Of a stretch of 50,139 nt of DNA, positions 41,268 through 50,139 are shown one piece after another. Each line of letters starts with the position of its first letter. Within the stretch, counting starts at the first letter, position 1. The stretch spans positions 1 through 50,139 of the forward strand of contig CAMNII010000014.1 of the NCBI GenBank assembly GCA_946540435.1. Reading direction: 5' to 3'. The notes beneath the pieces were generated by a model, which had not been told where the DNA came from, did not search any database, and saw nothing but the letters and a program-made list of their open reading frames with translations. Made by a program: the position numbers and the translations under genes. Origin of the DNA: an uncultured Prevotella sp. (GTDB taxonomy: Bacteria > Bacteroidota > Bacteroidia > Bacteroidales > Bacteroidaceae).

Positions 41268-42601
41268 TTCAGTCTTTCCTGAATGGCCTTGCTCTCAGCC
41301 TCGTAGCCGGGCTTGTTGAGCAGTGCGAACATGTTCTTTTTGTAAGCTTCGACGCCTGGCTGGTTAAAGGGGTTGACACCCAGCACGTTGCCGCTGATGC
41401 CGCAGCCAATTTCAAAGAAATAGAGCAGTTGACCGATGTAGTACTCATTGATGGCAGGCATCGTGATGAGGATATTGGGTACGCCGCCATCGACATGGGC
41501 CAGACGAGTTCCCAACTCTGCCATCTTGTTGACCTCATCGACGCGCTTGCCTGCCAGGAAGTTCAGTCCGTCGAGGTTCTCTTCGTCGAAGGGGAAGTCG
41601 ACACGATGGTTGGGCTGCTCAACACTGATGACAGTCTCGAAGATGCTGCGCTCACCTTCCTGAATCCACTGTCCCATGGAGTGCAGGTCGGTGGTGAAGT
41701 CGCATGAAGCAGGGAAGATTCCTTTGTTCTCCTTGCCTTCCGACTCTCCATAGAGCTGCTTCCACCATTCGGCAATGAAATGGAGTTTCGGCTGATAGTT
41801 CACCATGATTTCTATCTTCTTGCCACCTTCGTGGTAGAGGGCGTTGCGAACAGCGGCATACTGTGCGGCGATATTGTCATCGAAAGGCACATCACAGCCA
41901 GTAGCCTTCTCCATGTCCTGAGCACCTTCAACAAGGGCTTTGATGTCAAAACCGGCAATGGCAATGGGAAGCAGTCCGACGGGGGTGAGCACAGAGAAAC
42001 GACCGCCTACGTTGTCGGGGATGACGAAACTCTTGTAGCCTTCTTTGTCAGCGCAGGTGCGGGCAGCACCCTTCTTGGCGTCGGTGACGGCCACGATAAC
42101 CTGCTTGGCCTCTTCCTTTCCACGCTGTGCTTCGCACTGCTTTTTCAGTAGTCGGAAGGTGAGAGCAGTCTCGGTCGTCGTTCCCGATTTGGAAATGTTG
42201 ATGACTCCGAACTTTTTATCCTTCAGATACTCCGTCAATTCGTAGAGATAATCCTCGCCGATGTTGTTTCCGGCAAAGAGCACTTCGGGCTTCTTCTCCG
42301 CACCGAATGACTTGCTTAACGCTTCAATGACGGCACGAGCTCCGAGGTAGCTGCCGCCGATGCCTGCCACGACAACGACGTCGCACTTCGCACGCAACGT
42401 GTCGGCCACGGTCTGAATTTCCTGAATGAACTCCGGTGTGATGCTGCTGGGCAGGTGTAGCCACCCCAAAAAGTCGTTACCAGGGCATGTGCCGGCCTCG
42501 AGAGCCTGTTGTGCCTGTTTCACCTTCGGCTCGTAAGCCTTTACCGCTCCTTCCGTAAGAAAGCATGCGGCCTTTGTCGTGTCAATAGTGATTTTCTTCA
42601 T
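41264..42601 (-). CDS. pgi: glucose-6-phosphate isomerase
   Basis: Interconverts glucose-6-phosphate and fructose-6-phosphate in glycolysis and gluconeogenesis. The 445-residue protein has the short bacterial form. Motifs visible: [13 protein letters not shown] (about 79-91), [16 protein letters not shown] (phosphate-binding, about 134-149), [15 protein letters not shown] (signature 1, about 199-213), and the C-terminal [10 protein letters not shown] near the catalytic lysine. It is first in the minus-strand unit with the HAD phosphatase, a small protein and an MFS transporter, and has its own consensus promoter. Confidence 0.96.
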   Translation of the reverse strand: MKKITIDTTKAACFLTEGAVKAYEPKVKQAQQALEAGTCPGNDFLGWLHLPSSITPEFIQEIQTVADTLRAKCDVVVVAGIGGSYLGARAVIEALSKSFGAEKKPEVLFAGNNIGEDYLYELTEYLKDKKFGVINISKSGTTTETALTFRLLKKQCEAQRGKEEAKQVIVAVTDAKKGAARTCADKEGYKSFVIPDNVGGRFSVLTPVGLLPIAIAGFDIKALVEGAQDMEKATGCDVPFDDNIAAQYAAVRNALYHEGGKKIEIMVNYQPKLHFIAEWWKQLYGESEGKENKGIFPASCDFTTDLHSMGQWIQEGERSIFETVISVEQPNHRVDFPFDEENLDGLNFLAGKRVDEVNKMAELGTRLAHVDGGVPNILITMPAINEYYIGQLLYFFEIGCGISGNVLGVNPFNQPGVEAYKKNMFALLNKPGYEAESKAIQERLK

Positions 42602-42686
42602 GTAATTAAATATAATCTGTTGTTTAACTGTTCTTTTTAATAAATATAAAATACATTATTATAATGGCATTTTCCTTTTTGCCATG

Positions 42687-42717
42687 CAAAATTACAACTT
42701 CTTCATGAAATGGCAAA
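42687..42717 (-). promoter_or_regulatory. consensus promoter of pgi
   Basis: On the minus strand TTTG (42717-42714), a 19-bp spacer and TAATTTTG (42694-42687) match the Bacteroidetes consensus. The leader is about 80 bases. The region to nuoA is otherwise gene-free and AT-rich. Confidence 0.85.
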
Positions 42718-42798
42718 AGATTATAGTTTTTTTCATACGTATCGTGGTTAAAAAAAAAGAATTACGGCCTTGATGAGGAGGTGAAAAGGGCTTATTTT

Positions 42799-42861
42799 GT
42801 AATGCTAACATTACTTTTCGCGTTAAAAATGCTTTAGTTTGCGAATAAATTACTACCTTTG
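42799..42861 (+). promoter_or_regulatory. nuo operon promoter region with upstream inverted repeat
   Basis: A -7 box TACCTTTG lies at 42854-42861, 67 bp before nuoA. Upstream TTTG at 42838-42841 is spaced only 12 bp; TTTA at 42833-42836 is spaced 17. GTAATG-CTAA-CATTAC (42799-42814) is a perfect inverted repeat about 40 bp further up and may bind a regulator. Confidence 0.55.
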
Positions 42862-42927
42862 CACTCTCTTATTGAGATTACTATGCTGGGAAAGCAGATA
42901 TAAAATATAACGTTATAATAATTATTT

Positions 42928-43278
42928 ATGTATTTTACACTTTTTATCACCGTTTTACTGACGGCTGCTGTGTTGGTTATCGGCGCTTATGTCGTGGCCA
43001 AACTCATTGGACCTCGTTCGTACAACAAGGTGAAGGGTGAACCCTACGAAAGCGGTATACCGACACGTGGATCCTCTTGGCTGCCCGTGTCGATAGGCTT
43101 CTATCTCGTAGCTATCCTCTTCCTGATGTTCGACATTGAGACCGTGTTCCTCTATCCTTGGGCAGTAGTCGTTAAGCAGTTTGGTTCGATGGCACTCGTC
43201 AGCATCGGATTCTTCCTGCTCGTCTTGGTTTTAGGCTTGGCATATGCCTGGCGGAAAGGAGACTTGGAATGGAAGTAA
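42928..43278 (+). CDS. nuoA: NADH:quinone oxidoreductase subunit A
   Basis: Small membrane subunit of respiratory complex I, at the junction of the hydrophilic and membrane arms. The 116 residues form three transmembrane helices, with the conserved loop GEPYESGIP (about 37-45) and FDIETVFLYPWAV (about 69-81). It opens the nuoABCDHIJKLM cluster and overlaps nuoB by 10 bp. Confidence 0.95.
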   Translation: MYFTLFITVLLTAAVLVIGAYVVAKLIGPRSYNKVKGEPYESGIPTRGSSWLPVSIGFYLVAILFLMFDIETVFLYPWAVVVKQFGSMALVSIGFFLLVLVLGLAYAWRKGDLEWK

Positions 43279-43982
43279 GAAAACCGCACATCAAGAGTAT
43301 TCCTTATGACGAGTTTAAGGATAATAAAGGACTGGAGAAGATCGTTGACGAACTTCACGAGGGTGGAGTCAATGTTGTTGTCGGATCTCTCGACCAGGCC
43401 ATCAACTGGGGACGCTCGAACTCTTTATGGTCACTGACTTTCGCCACCTCATGCTGCGGCATCGAGTTCATGGCTGTCGGTTGTGCCCGTTATGACTTCG
43501 CACGCTTCGGCTTTGAAGTAACGAGAAACTCTCCCCGTCAAGCTGACCTGATTATGTGCGCCGGTACCATCACCCACAAGATGGCTCCTGCACTGAAGCG
43601 TCTATATGATGAGATGGCCGAGCCTAAATATGTGATAGCTGTCGGTGGCTGCGCCATTTCCGGAGGTCCCTTCAAGTCCAGCTATCATGTGGTGAAAGGC
43701 ATAGAAGAAATCGTCCCCGTAGACGTATTCATTCCCGGCTGTCCTCCGCGTCCGGAAGCAATTATGTATGGCATGATGCAGCTTCAGCGCAAGGTGAAGG
43801 TGGAAAAGTTCTTTGGAGGTGCTAACCATAAGCAGTCGAAGGCTGAACGTGAGCTGGGCGTGTCCAACGAAGAGCTGACATTCCGCGAGAAACTTGGCGA
43901 CCGTCGCCGCGAACCTATCGTGGTGACCAATGTGCCTGAGACGTTTGTTGAAGAATTAAAGAAAGAGGAGGCTGCACAATGA
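43269..43982 (+). CDS. nuoB: NADH:quinone oxidoreductase subunit B
   Basis: Carries Fe-S cluster N2, the last electron carrier before quinone. Its ligands are visible: adjacent cysteines in SCCGIEFM, a third in IMCAGT and a fourth in PGCPPRPEA. With 237 residues it is longer than many NuoB proteins through a charged C-terminal extension (after about 180), as in other Bacteroidetes. It overlaps nuoA by 10 bp and nuoCD by 4 bp. Confidence 0.95.
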   Translation: MEVRKPHIKSIPYDEFKDNKGLEKIVDELHEGGVNVVVGSLDQAINWGRSNSLWSLTFATSCCGIEFMAVGCARYDFARFGFEVTRNSPRQADLIMCAGTITHKMAPALKRLYDEMAEPKYVIAVGGCAISGGPFKSSYHVVKGIEEIVPVDVFIPGCPPRPEAIMYGMMQLQRKVKVEKFFGGANHKQSKAERELGVSNEELTFREKLGDRRREPIVVTNVPETFVEELKKEEAAQ

Positions 43983-45541
43983 AATTAGAATTCCAACTTT
44001 TCGAATTTGACAGCTTTGCTCAGAAGATGCAAGAGCTGAAAGAGAAGCAGCACTTCGACTATCTGGTCACAATCGTCGGCGAAGACTTCGGCGAGGAAGG
44101 ACTCGGCTGCATTTATATTCTTGAGAATACCGAAAACCATTCTCGCACCAGCGTCAAGACCATCGCCAAGAGGGTAGGGGAAGACTATGTCATTCCTTCT
44201 GTACTGAAGCTTTGGAAGGCTGCTGACCTGCTTGAACGTGAGGTGTTCGACTTCCTGGGTATCAAGTTCTTAGGACATCCGGATATGCGTAGGCTTTTCC
44301 TGCGCTCCGACTTCAAAGGCTATCCACTCCGTAAAGACTTCAAGGCTGATGACAAGTATACGCTCGAGGATGATGTCGAACCTGACTATGGCATAGAGTA
44401 TAGCCTGACGAAAGATGGCAAGCTCACTGCTAAGCAGAATCGTCTTTTCGCAGATGACGATTATGTGGTGAACATCGGTCCGCAGCACCCGTCAACTCAC
44501 GGAGTGCTTCGTTTGCAGACCATCCTTAACGGTGAAATCGTCAAGCGTATATATCCGCACCTCGGCTATATCCATCGTGGTATTGAGAAGATGTGGGAAG
44601 GCATGACCTATCCGCAGACCCTTGCTCTCACAGACCGACTGAACTATCTGTCGGCCATGATGCACCGCCATGCTCTGGTTGGCGTCATCGAGGAAGGAAT
44701 GGGTGTTGAACTGACCGACCGAATCAAATATATCCGTACGATTATGGATGAGTTGCAGCGTCTCGACTCACACCTGCTCTATTGCGGATGTACCGCTCAG
44801 GACCTTGGAGCCCTGACGGCATTCCTTTATTGCATGCGAGACAGAGAGCACGTCCTAAATGTCATGGAGGAAACCACTGGCGGACGTCTCATCCAGAACT
44901 ACTACCGTATTGGTGGCCTGCAGGATGATATTGACCCGAACTTTGTCAAGAATGTCAAGGACCTGGTGAAGTATCTCAAGCCCATGATACAGGAATATAT
45001 GGATGTCTTCGGCGATAACGTCATTACCCACAACCGTCTGGAGAACGTCGGTGTGATGGGACTCGAGGACTGCATCAACTACGGTGTGACAGGTCCTGCC
45101 GGACGTGCCGCCGGATGGAAGAACGATGTCCGTAAGAGCCATCCCTACGATGTCTATGACAAAGTGGATTGGAAGCAGGTTACATTGGATGGCTGTGACT
45201 CCATGAGCCGCTACCTTGTCCATATCCAGGAGATGTATCAGAGCCTCTCGATTATCGAGCAGCTTATCGATAACATACCTGAGGGAGATTTCTATGTCAA
45301 GCAGAAACCTATCATCAAGGTTCCTGAGGGACAGTGGTATTTCTCTGTGGAAGGTGCCAGCGGTGAGTTCGGCGTCTACCTCGACTCGAATGGCGACAAG
45401 AGTCCGTATCGTATGAAGATGCGTCCGATGGGCCTTACGCTTATTGGTGCCCTTGACACGATGCTACGCGGACAGAAGATTGCCGACCTCGTGACGACAA
45501 CAGCAGCCATTGACGTTGTCATTCCCGATATCGACCGCTAA
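43979..45541 (+). CDS. nuoCD: NADH:quinone oxidoreductase fused subunits C and D
   Basis: A single 520-residue protein. Residues 1 to about 140 correspond to NuoC (30-kDa subunit; DLLEREVFDFLGIKFLGHPDMRRL, in parts) and about 160-520 to NuoD (49-kDa subunit; NIGPQHPSTHGVLRL, ERLDSHLL-like and the end DVVIPDIDR). The D part helps form the quinone site near cluster N2. The fusion also occurs in E. coli and many Bacteroidetes. No frameshift is visible. Confidence 0.95.
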   Translation: MKLEFQLFEFDSFAQKMQELKEKQHFDYLVTIVGEDFGEEGLGCIYILENTENHSRTSVKTIAKRVGEDYVIPSVLKLWKAADLLEREVFDFLGIKFLGHPDMRRLFLRSDFKGYPLRKDFKADDKYTLEDDVEPDYGIEYSLTKDGKLTAKQNRLFADDDYVVNIGPQHPSTHGVLRLQTILNGEIVKRIYPHLGYIHRGIEKMWEGMTYPQTLALTDRLNYLSAMMHRHALVGVIEEGMGVELTDRIKYIRTIMDELQRLDSHLLYCGCTAQDLGALTAFLYCMRDREHVLNVMEETTGGRLIQNYYRIGGLQDDIDPNFVKNVKDLVKYLKPMIQEYMDVFGDNVITHNRLENVGVMGLEDCINYGVTGPAGRAAGWKNDVRKSHPYDVYDKVDWKQVTLDGCDSMSRYLVHIQEMYQSLSIIEQLIDNIPEGDFYVKQKPIIKVPEGQWYFSVEGASGEFGVYLDSNGDKSPYRMKMRPMGLTLIGALDTMLRGQKIADLVTTTAAIDVVIPDIDR

Positions 45542-45579
45542 AAGGTAAATTAGTATAAAGGTAAAAAAGGAAAAAAGTA

Positions 45580-46665
45580 ATGTTTGACTTTTCTATAATT
45601 ACACAATGGATTGACAACCTGCTTCGCCTCACACTGGGGCTGAACGACTTTTGGTCAATTCTCATTGAGTGCGTGCTGGTGGGCGTTCTCATCCTCGTGG
45701 GATATGCACTGCTGGCCATCGCACTGATATTCATGGAACGTAAGGTCTGTGCCTATTTCCAGTGCCGTCTTGGCCCGATGCGAGTAGGTCCATGGGGCAT
45801 CTTCCAGGTGTTTGCCGATGTGGTGAAGATGCTGATCAAGGAAATCTTCTTCGTCGACAAGGCTGACAAGTTCCTCTATGCCTTGGCTCCGTTCCTCGTT
45901 ATCGTAGGTTCCGTCGGTGCCTTTTCGTTCCTTCCTTGGAACAATGGTGCTGTAGTTCTTGACTTCAACGTGGGCGTATTCCTGTTGACGGCTATCTCAT
46001 CCATCGGCGTGGTGGGCATCTTCTTGGCTGGTTGGGGTTCTAATAACAAATACTCCGTTGTATCAGCCATGCGTGCCGCCGTACAGATTATTTCCTATGA
46101 GATGTCGCTTTGCCTCTGCCTTATCACTGCCGTTATTCTGACGGGTACAATGCAGGTCAGTGGCATCGTGGAATATCAGACAGGCCCGTGGAACTGGCTC
46201 ATTTTCCGTGGACATATCCCTGCTATCATCGCCTTCCTCGTCTTCCTCGTTGCCGGTAACGCTGAGGCTAACCGTGGTCCCTTCGATATGGCGGAGGCAG
46301 AGAGTGAGCTGACGGCCGGTCACCACACAGAGTACTCCGGCATGGGCTTCGGCTTCTTCTATCTTGCCGAGTTCCTGAATCTCTTCATCATCGCCGGTAT
46401 TGCAACCACCGTCTTCCTGGGCGGCTGGGCTCCTGTAAACATCGGTATCGAAGGGTTTGACAATGTGATGAACTTTATTCCAGGTATTGTTTGGTTCCTG
46501 GGAAAGACTTTCGCTGTTGTCTGGCTGCTGATGTGGATTAAGTGGACCTTCCCCCGTCTGCGAATCGACCAGATTATGAAACTCGAGTGGAAATATCTGA
46601 TGCCGCTGTCGCTTGTCAACCTTGTGTTGATGACCGTCATTGTGACACTGGGACTTTATAAATAA
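45580..46665 (+). CDS. nuoH: NADH:quinone oxidoreductase subunit H
   Basis: Membrane subunit forming much of the quinone channel. The 361 residues contain eight or so transmembrane helices and the conserved sections ERKVCAYFQCRLGPMRVGPWG (in parts, about 50-70), GNAEANRGPFDMAEAESEL (about 226-244) and TEYSGMGFGFFYLAEF. The usual RTPFD is NRGPFD here. A 38-bp A/G-rich gap separates it from nuoCD. Confidence 0.95.
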   Translation: MFDFSIITQWIDNLLRLTLGLNDFWSILIECVLVGVLILVGYALLAIALIFMERKVCAYFQCRLGPMRVGPWGIFQVFADVVKMLIKEIFFVDKADKFLYALAPFLVIVGSVGAFSFLPWNNGAVVLDFNVGVFLLTAISSIGVVGIFLAGWGSNNKYSVVSAMRAAVQIISYEMSLCLCLITAVILTGTMQVSGIVEYQTGPWNWLIFRGHIPAIIAFLVFLVAGNAEANRGPFDMAEAESELTAGHHTEYSGMGFGFFYLAEFLNLFIIAGIATTVFLGGWAPVNIGIEGFDNVMNFIPGIVWFLGKTFAVVWLLMWIKWTFPRLRIDQIMKLEWKYLMPLSLVNLVLMTVIVTLGLYK

Positions 46666-46676
46666 GGTATAAAACA

Positions 46677-47210
46677 ATGGAACAAAATAAATCCTATTTT
46701 GGCGAAATCGCGGATGCGCTGAAAACGCTGGCAACGGGTATGAAGGTAACCCTGAAGGAATACTTCACCCCGAAGTCGACAGAACAGTATCCTGAGAATC
46801 GCAAAACCACGCTCCATGTGGCCAAACGTCATCGCGGCCGACTGGTGTTCGTGCGTGACGAGGAGGGAGCCTATAAGTGCACAGCCTGCACACTTTGTGA
46901 AAAGGCTTGCCCCAACGGCACCATCAAGATTACCTCGGAGATGCGTGAAGACCCCGAGACAGGTAAGAAGAAAAAGGTGCTGCTGGATTATCAGTATGAC
47001 CTTGGCGACTGCATGTTCTGTCAGCTCTGCACGAACGCCTGCAACTTCGGAGCTATTGAGTTTACGAATGATTTTGAGAATGCGGTGTTCGACCGTGACG
47101 CCCTTGTCCTCCACCTCGACAAAGAGGTGTACCAGGGCGGATCCCTGCCCAACCTTATCGAGGGTGGGGCAGAACTGACCATCGGAAAGTTTAACACCAA
47201 AACAAAGTAA
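46677..47210 (+). CDS. nuoI: NADH:quinone oxidoreductase subunit I
   Basis: Ferredoxin-like subunit with two 4Fe-4S clusters (N6a, N6b). The first motif is CTACTLCEKACP (about 65-76); the second is CMFCQLCTNACN (about 112-123), where the usual Pro after the last Cys is Asn. It has 177 residues and a short N-terminal amphipathic segment. It starts 11 bp after nuoH. Confidence 0.95.
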   Translation: MEQNKSYFGEIADALKTLATGMKVTLKEYFTPKSTEQYPENRKTTLHVAKRHRGRLVFVRDEEGAYKCTACTLCEKACPNGTIKITSEMREDPETGKKKKVLLDYQYDLGDCMFCQLCTNACNFGAIEFTNDFENAVFDRDALVLHLDKEVYQGGSLPNLIEGGAELTIGKFNTKTK

Positions 47211-47216
47211 AGGAAT

Positions 47217-47738
47217 ATGGCAAATATAGTAATGTTTTGCATCTTGGCCGTTGTCATTCTCGGCTCGGCCATCATGTGCGTAACGACAAAGAGAATCATG
47301 CGAGCTGCTACATTCCTGCTCTTTGTTCTCTTTGGTGTGGCAGGCATCTATTTCCTGCTCGACTACACCTTCCTTGGCGCTGCCCAGATTGCAGTCTATG
47401 CCGGTGGCGTGACGATGCTCTACATCTTCGCCATCCAACTGGTGTCGAAGCAGACCCTTCAAGGTTTGCAGGAACGGCTGAAGGGCTCACGCGTCTTCAC
47501 TGGTGCTCTTGCCGCCCTTGCCGGTCTGGCAGTAGTCGTTTTTGTCTTAATGAAGAATGAGTTTGTTAACCGTTTTGCCGAGATGGCCGATGCCGAGGTT
47601 CCCATGGAGACGATTGGTATGGCCCTGGTAGGTTCGGAGAAGTATCAGTATGTACTTCCCTTTGAGTTTATCTCGTTGTTCCTGCTGGCATGCATTATCG
47701 GCGGCATTATGATAGCAAGAAAGGAGAATAAGCAATGA
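47217..47738 (+). CDS. nuoJ: NADH:quinone oxidoreductase subunit J
   Basis: Membrane subunit of 173 residues with five predicted helices and the conserved third-helix section AAQIAVYAGGVTMLYIFAI (about 56-74), which contains the pi-bulge region linked to coupling. It starts 6 bp after nuoI and overlaps nuoK by 4 bp. Confidence 0.94.
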   Translation: MANIVMFCILAVVILGSAIMCVTTKRIMRAATFLLFVLFGVAGIYFLLDYTFLGAAQIAVYAGGVTMLYIFAIQLVSKQTLQGLQERLKGSRVFTGALAALAGLAVVVFVLMKNEFVNRFAEMADAEVPMETIGMALVGSEKYQYVLPFEFISLFLLACIIGGIMIARKENKQ

Positions 47739-48043
47739 TACCCGTAGAATGTTATCTCGTGCTCAGTGCACTGTTGTTCTTCATCGGTTTCTTCGGGTTT
47801 GTCACCCGTCGCAACCTGGTGGCCATGCTGATATGTGTAGAACTTATTCTCAATGCGGTCGACATGAACTTTGCCGTTCTCAACCGTTATCTCTTCCCCG
47901 GACAGCTCGAAGGCTTCTTCTTCACACTCTTCTCTATCGGTGTGAGCGCTGCCGAGACAGCTGTTGCTATTGCGATTATCATTAATGTTTACCGTAACTT
48001 CCACAGTGACCAGGTGAACAGTATTGAGAATATGAAGTGGTAA
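47735..48043 (+). CDS. nuoK: NADH:quinone oxidoreductase subunit K
   Basis: Small membrane subunit of 102 residues with three helices. The key helix-2 glutamate is in CVELILNAVDMNF (about 34-46), and a second conserved Glu lies in GVSAAETAVAIAI (about 69-81). It overlaps nuoJ by 4 bp. Confidence 0.95.
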   Translation: MIPVECYLVLSALLFFIGFFGFVTRRNLVAMLICVELILNAVDMNFAVLNRYLFPGQLEGFFFTLFSIGVSAAETAVAIAIIINVYRNFHSDQVNSIENMKW

Positions 48044-48086
48044 CCCATGGATAATTTAACAGTTAAAACGTTTAAAGATTAATATA

Positions 48087-50048
48087 ATGGATTACGGATA
48101 TACAATATTGATACTTCTTCTCCCGCTGTTCTCGTTCCTTGTCTTGGGACTTTGCGGAATGAAGATGTCACATAAGGCGGCAGGGCTCATCGGCACGACG
48201 TCGCTGGGTGTCGTGACGGTGCTTTCCTACCTCACTGCTTTCCAGTATTTCTCTGCTGCCCGTACTGCTGAAGGTGTCTATGCTACGCTGATGCCCTATA
48301 ACTTCACGTGGCTTCCCCTCGGCACATTGCATTTTGACCTTGGCATCTTGCTCGATCCGATATCAGTGATGATGTTGATTGTCATCTCTACGGTCAGCCT
48401 GATGGTTCATATCTATTCGTTTGGCTATATGCACGGAGAGAAAGGCTTCCAGCGTTACTATGCCTTCCTTTCCCTCTTCACCATGTCGATGCTTGGTCTC
48501 GTTGTTGCTACGAATATCTTCCAGATGTATATGTTCTGGGAGTTGGTGGGTGTGAGCTCCTATCTGCTCATCGGCTTCTACTATCCGCTGAAGCCCGCCA
48601 TCGCTGCATCGAAGAAAGCATTCATCGTGACGCGCTTTGCCGATATGTTCTTCCTGATCGGTATTCTGATTTTCGGATATTACACGCAGTCGTTCAGTTT
48701 CTCGTTTGCTGGCGACATTCAGGTGTTGAACGGTGCTGCTGCTCTGGTGGACGCACCTGCTGAAGCCTCGCGTGCCATTGCCGGAGCAGCCTTCATCCTG
48801 CCTACCGCCCTTGTGCTGATGTTCATCGGTGGTGCCGGTAAGAGTGCCATGTTCCCGTTGCATATCTGGCTGCCCGATGCCATGGAAGGTCCTACTCCGG
48901 TATCTGCACTCATCCATGCTGCAACAATGGTTGTGGCTGGCGTGTTCCAGATTGCCCGTATGTTCCCTCTTTGGATTGAGTATGCTCAGCCACAGTTGAG
49001 TATCGTTGTCTGGGTGGGTGTCTTCACCGCTTTCTATGCTGCAGCTGTAGCCTGTGCACAGAGCGACATCAAGCGCGTGTTGGCTTTCTCCACTATCTCT
49101 CAGATTGCCTTTATGATGGTGGCCCTCGGCGTTTGCCTTCCGGGTCATGAAGGAGTACTTGACAACCATCAGCAGCTGGGTTACATGGCATCGATGTTCC
49201 ACCTGTTCACCCACGCCATGTTTAAGGCCTGCCTGTTCCTTGGAGCCGGTTGCATCATTCATGCCGTTCATAGCAACGAGATGTCGATGATGGGCGGCCT
49301 GCGTAAGTATATGCCCATCACGCATATTACCTTCCTCATTTCCTGCCTTGCCATTGCCGGCATACCTCCCTTCTCAGGTTTCTTCTCGAAGGATGAAATC
49401 CTGACAGCCTGTATGCATTACAGCCCTGTGGTCGGTTGGATTATGACGGGTGTCGCAGCCATGACAGCTTTCTATATGTTCCGTCTGTATTATGGCATCT
49501 TCTGGGGAACTGAGAACAAGGAAGCCCATGCCCATCATACGCCCCATGAGGCACCTTGGACGATGACGCTTCCACTCATCGTACTCTCAGCCATCACTTG
49601 TCTGTGTGGTTTCCTGCCATTCGGTCATTTTGTATCTGCCAGCGGTCAGGCTTACGACATTCACCTCGACTGGACTGTAGCCGGAACGTCAATCGTCGTA
49701 GCACTCTGCTCTATCCTGCTTGCCACCTTTATCTACAAAGGTGAGACGCAGCCTGTTGCCGACAAGCTCTACAAGACCTTCCCGAAGCTGCACCGTGCCG
49801 CTTACAAGCGTTTCTATCAGGACGAGATTTGGCAGTTCGTCACTCATCGCATCATCTTCCGTTGCGTCTCTACGCCTATTGCCTGGTTCGACCGCCATGT
49901 GGTCGACGGCACGTTCAACTTCCTTGCTTGGGGAGCCAACGAGGCTGGTGAGTCGCTGCGTCCATGGCAGAGTGGCGATGTCCGCAAGTATGTCGTATGG
50001 TTCCTGACGGGAGCAGTGACACTTGCCCTCATACTGCTTGCTATGTAA
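48087..50048 (+). CDS. nuoL: NADH:quinone oxidoreductase subunit L
   Basis: Antiporter-like proton-pumping subunit at the distal end of the membrane arm, with 653 residues. Conserved parts: FWELVGVSSYLLIGFYY (about 150-166), GKSAMFPLHIWLPDAMEGPTPVSALIHAATMV (in pieces, about 250-281), the second-half SDIKRVLAFSTISQ (about 326-339) and FFSKDEIL. The long C-terminal lateral helix is present (about 560-640). It begins 43 bp after nuoK and is followed by nuoM. Confidence 0.96.
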   Translation: MDYGYTILILLLPLFSFLVLGLCGMKMSHKAAGLIGTTSLGVVTVLSYLTAFQYFSAARTAEGVYATLMPYNFTWLPLGTLHFDLGILLDPISVMMLIVISTVSLMVHIYSFGYMHGEKGFQRYYAFLSLFTMSMLGLVVATNIFQMYMFWELVGVSSYLLIGFYYPLKPAIAASKKAFIVTRFADMFFLIGILIFGYYTQSFSFSFAGDIQVLNGAAALVDAPAEASRAIAGAAFILPTALVLMFIGGAGKSAMFPLHIWLPDAMEGPTPVSALIHAATMVVAGVFQIARMFPLWIEYAQPQLSIVVWVGVFTAFYAAAVACAQSDIKRVLAFSTISQIAFMMVALGVCLPGHEGVLDNHQQLGYMASMFHLFTHAMFKACLFLGAGCIIHAVHSNEMSMMGGLRKYMPITHITFLISCLAIAGIPPFSGFFSKDEILTACMHYSPVVGWIMTGVAAMTAFYMFRLYYGIFWGTENKEAHAHHTPHEAPWTMTLPLIVLSAITCLCGFLPFGHFVSASGQAYDIHLDWTVAGTSIVVALCSILLATFIYKGETQPVADKLYKTFPKLHRAAYKRFYQDEIWQFVTHRIIFRCVSTPIAWFDRHVVDGTFNFLAWGANEAGESLRPWQSGDVRKYVVWFLTGAVTLALILLAM

Positions 50049-50080
50049 TAAGGTAATAACGAAATAACGAAAATAACGAA

Positions 50081-50139
50081 ATGAGTATATTAACATTATT
50101 CGTAGTAATCCCCGCCCTGATGCTGCTGGGTCTTTGGCT
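50081..50139 (+). CDS. nuoM: NADH:quinone oxidoreductase subunit M, start only
   Basis: An ATG at 50081, 32 bp after the nuoL stop, opens a hydrophobic frame (MSILTLFVVIPALMLLGLW) that runs off the window. Gene order and the hydrophobic start identify it as nuoM; nuoN is expected beyond the edge. Confidence 0.8.
   Translation, partial: MSILTLFVVIPALMLLGLW

Overview
The window looks like a chromosomal segment of a Bacteroidales bacterium, most likely Prevotellaceae (Prevotella or a close relative). The evidence is internal: promoters of the Bacteroidetes type (TTTG, about 19 bp, TANNTTTG) precede most transcription units. Ribosome-binding sites are inconspicuous. Two secreted proteins end in the 'sGQr..kGv.vv.GKKv' tail common in this group. 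NuoC and NuoD are fused, and nuoE, nuoF and nuoG are absent from the nuo cluster. No rRNA, tRNA, phage module, CRISPR array or transposase gene was recognised.

Layout. 1-4.8 kb (minus strand): a DUF2723/GT117-type membrane protein, a polysaccharide deacetylase and queH, ending in a terminator. 5.0-8.8 kb: a gene fusing a MetA-type homoserine acyltransferase to a U32 (TrhP/RlhA-like) domain, followed by a zinc-ribbon membrane lipoprotein. 8.9-11.4 kb: a TonB-dependent receptor with a near-palindrome over its promoter. 11.5-14.0 kb: a large MscS-family channel and a 51-residue membrane peptide. 14.1-19.6 kb: two Gfo/Idh/MocA oxidoreductases flanking a secreted HEAT-repeat/DUF1080 protein, probably an oxidative glycoside-cleavage operon. 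19.6-21.3 kb: a structured leader and a leucine-rich-repeat surface protein.

21.3-26.0 kb is rich in repeats. It holds a 236-bp MITE-like element, 183-bp tandem repeats that end in the ffh promoter, ffh (SRP), folD whose two ends are written by repeat DNA, a small TPR protein, a 22/44-bp tandem array and a Cys-rich DUF6078-like protein. 26.1-28.5 kb: a padR-pspC pair with a clear candidate operator. 28.7-31.8 kb: sufE, a large secreted protein of unknown function and a SpoU-type RNA methyltransferase, packed with overlaps. 32.0-35.9 kb: a 1240-residue multidomain surface protein and a 59-residue acidic peptide. 36.1-38.7 kb: a GH78 alpha-L-rhamnosidase. 38.8-42.6 kb (minus): pgi, a HAD phosphatase, a small helicase-associated-like protein and an MFS transporter. 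42.9 kb to the end: nuoA-B-CD-H-I-J-K-L and the start of nuoM.

Themes. Several loci concern carbohydrates: the rhamnosidase, the DUF1080/Gfo set, the deacetylase, the surface proteins and pgi. The rest is housekeeping: respiratory complex I, SRP, folate and Fe-S metabolism, tRNA modification. The least expected items are the MetA-U32 fusion, the structured leader before the LRR gene, the repeat expansion at ffh with repeat-derived folD ends, and the acidic 59-residue peptide gene.
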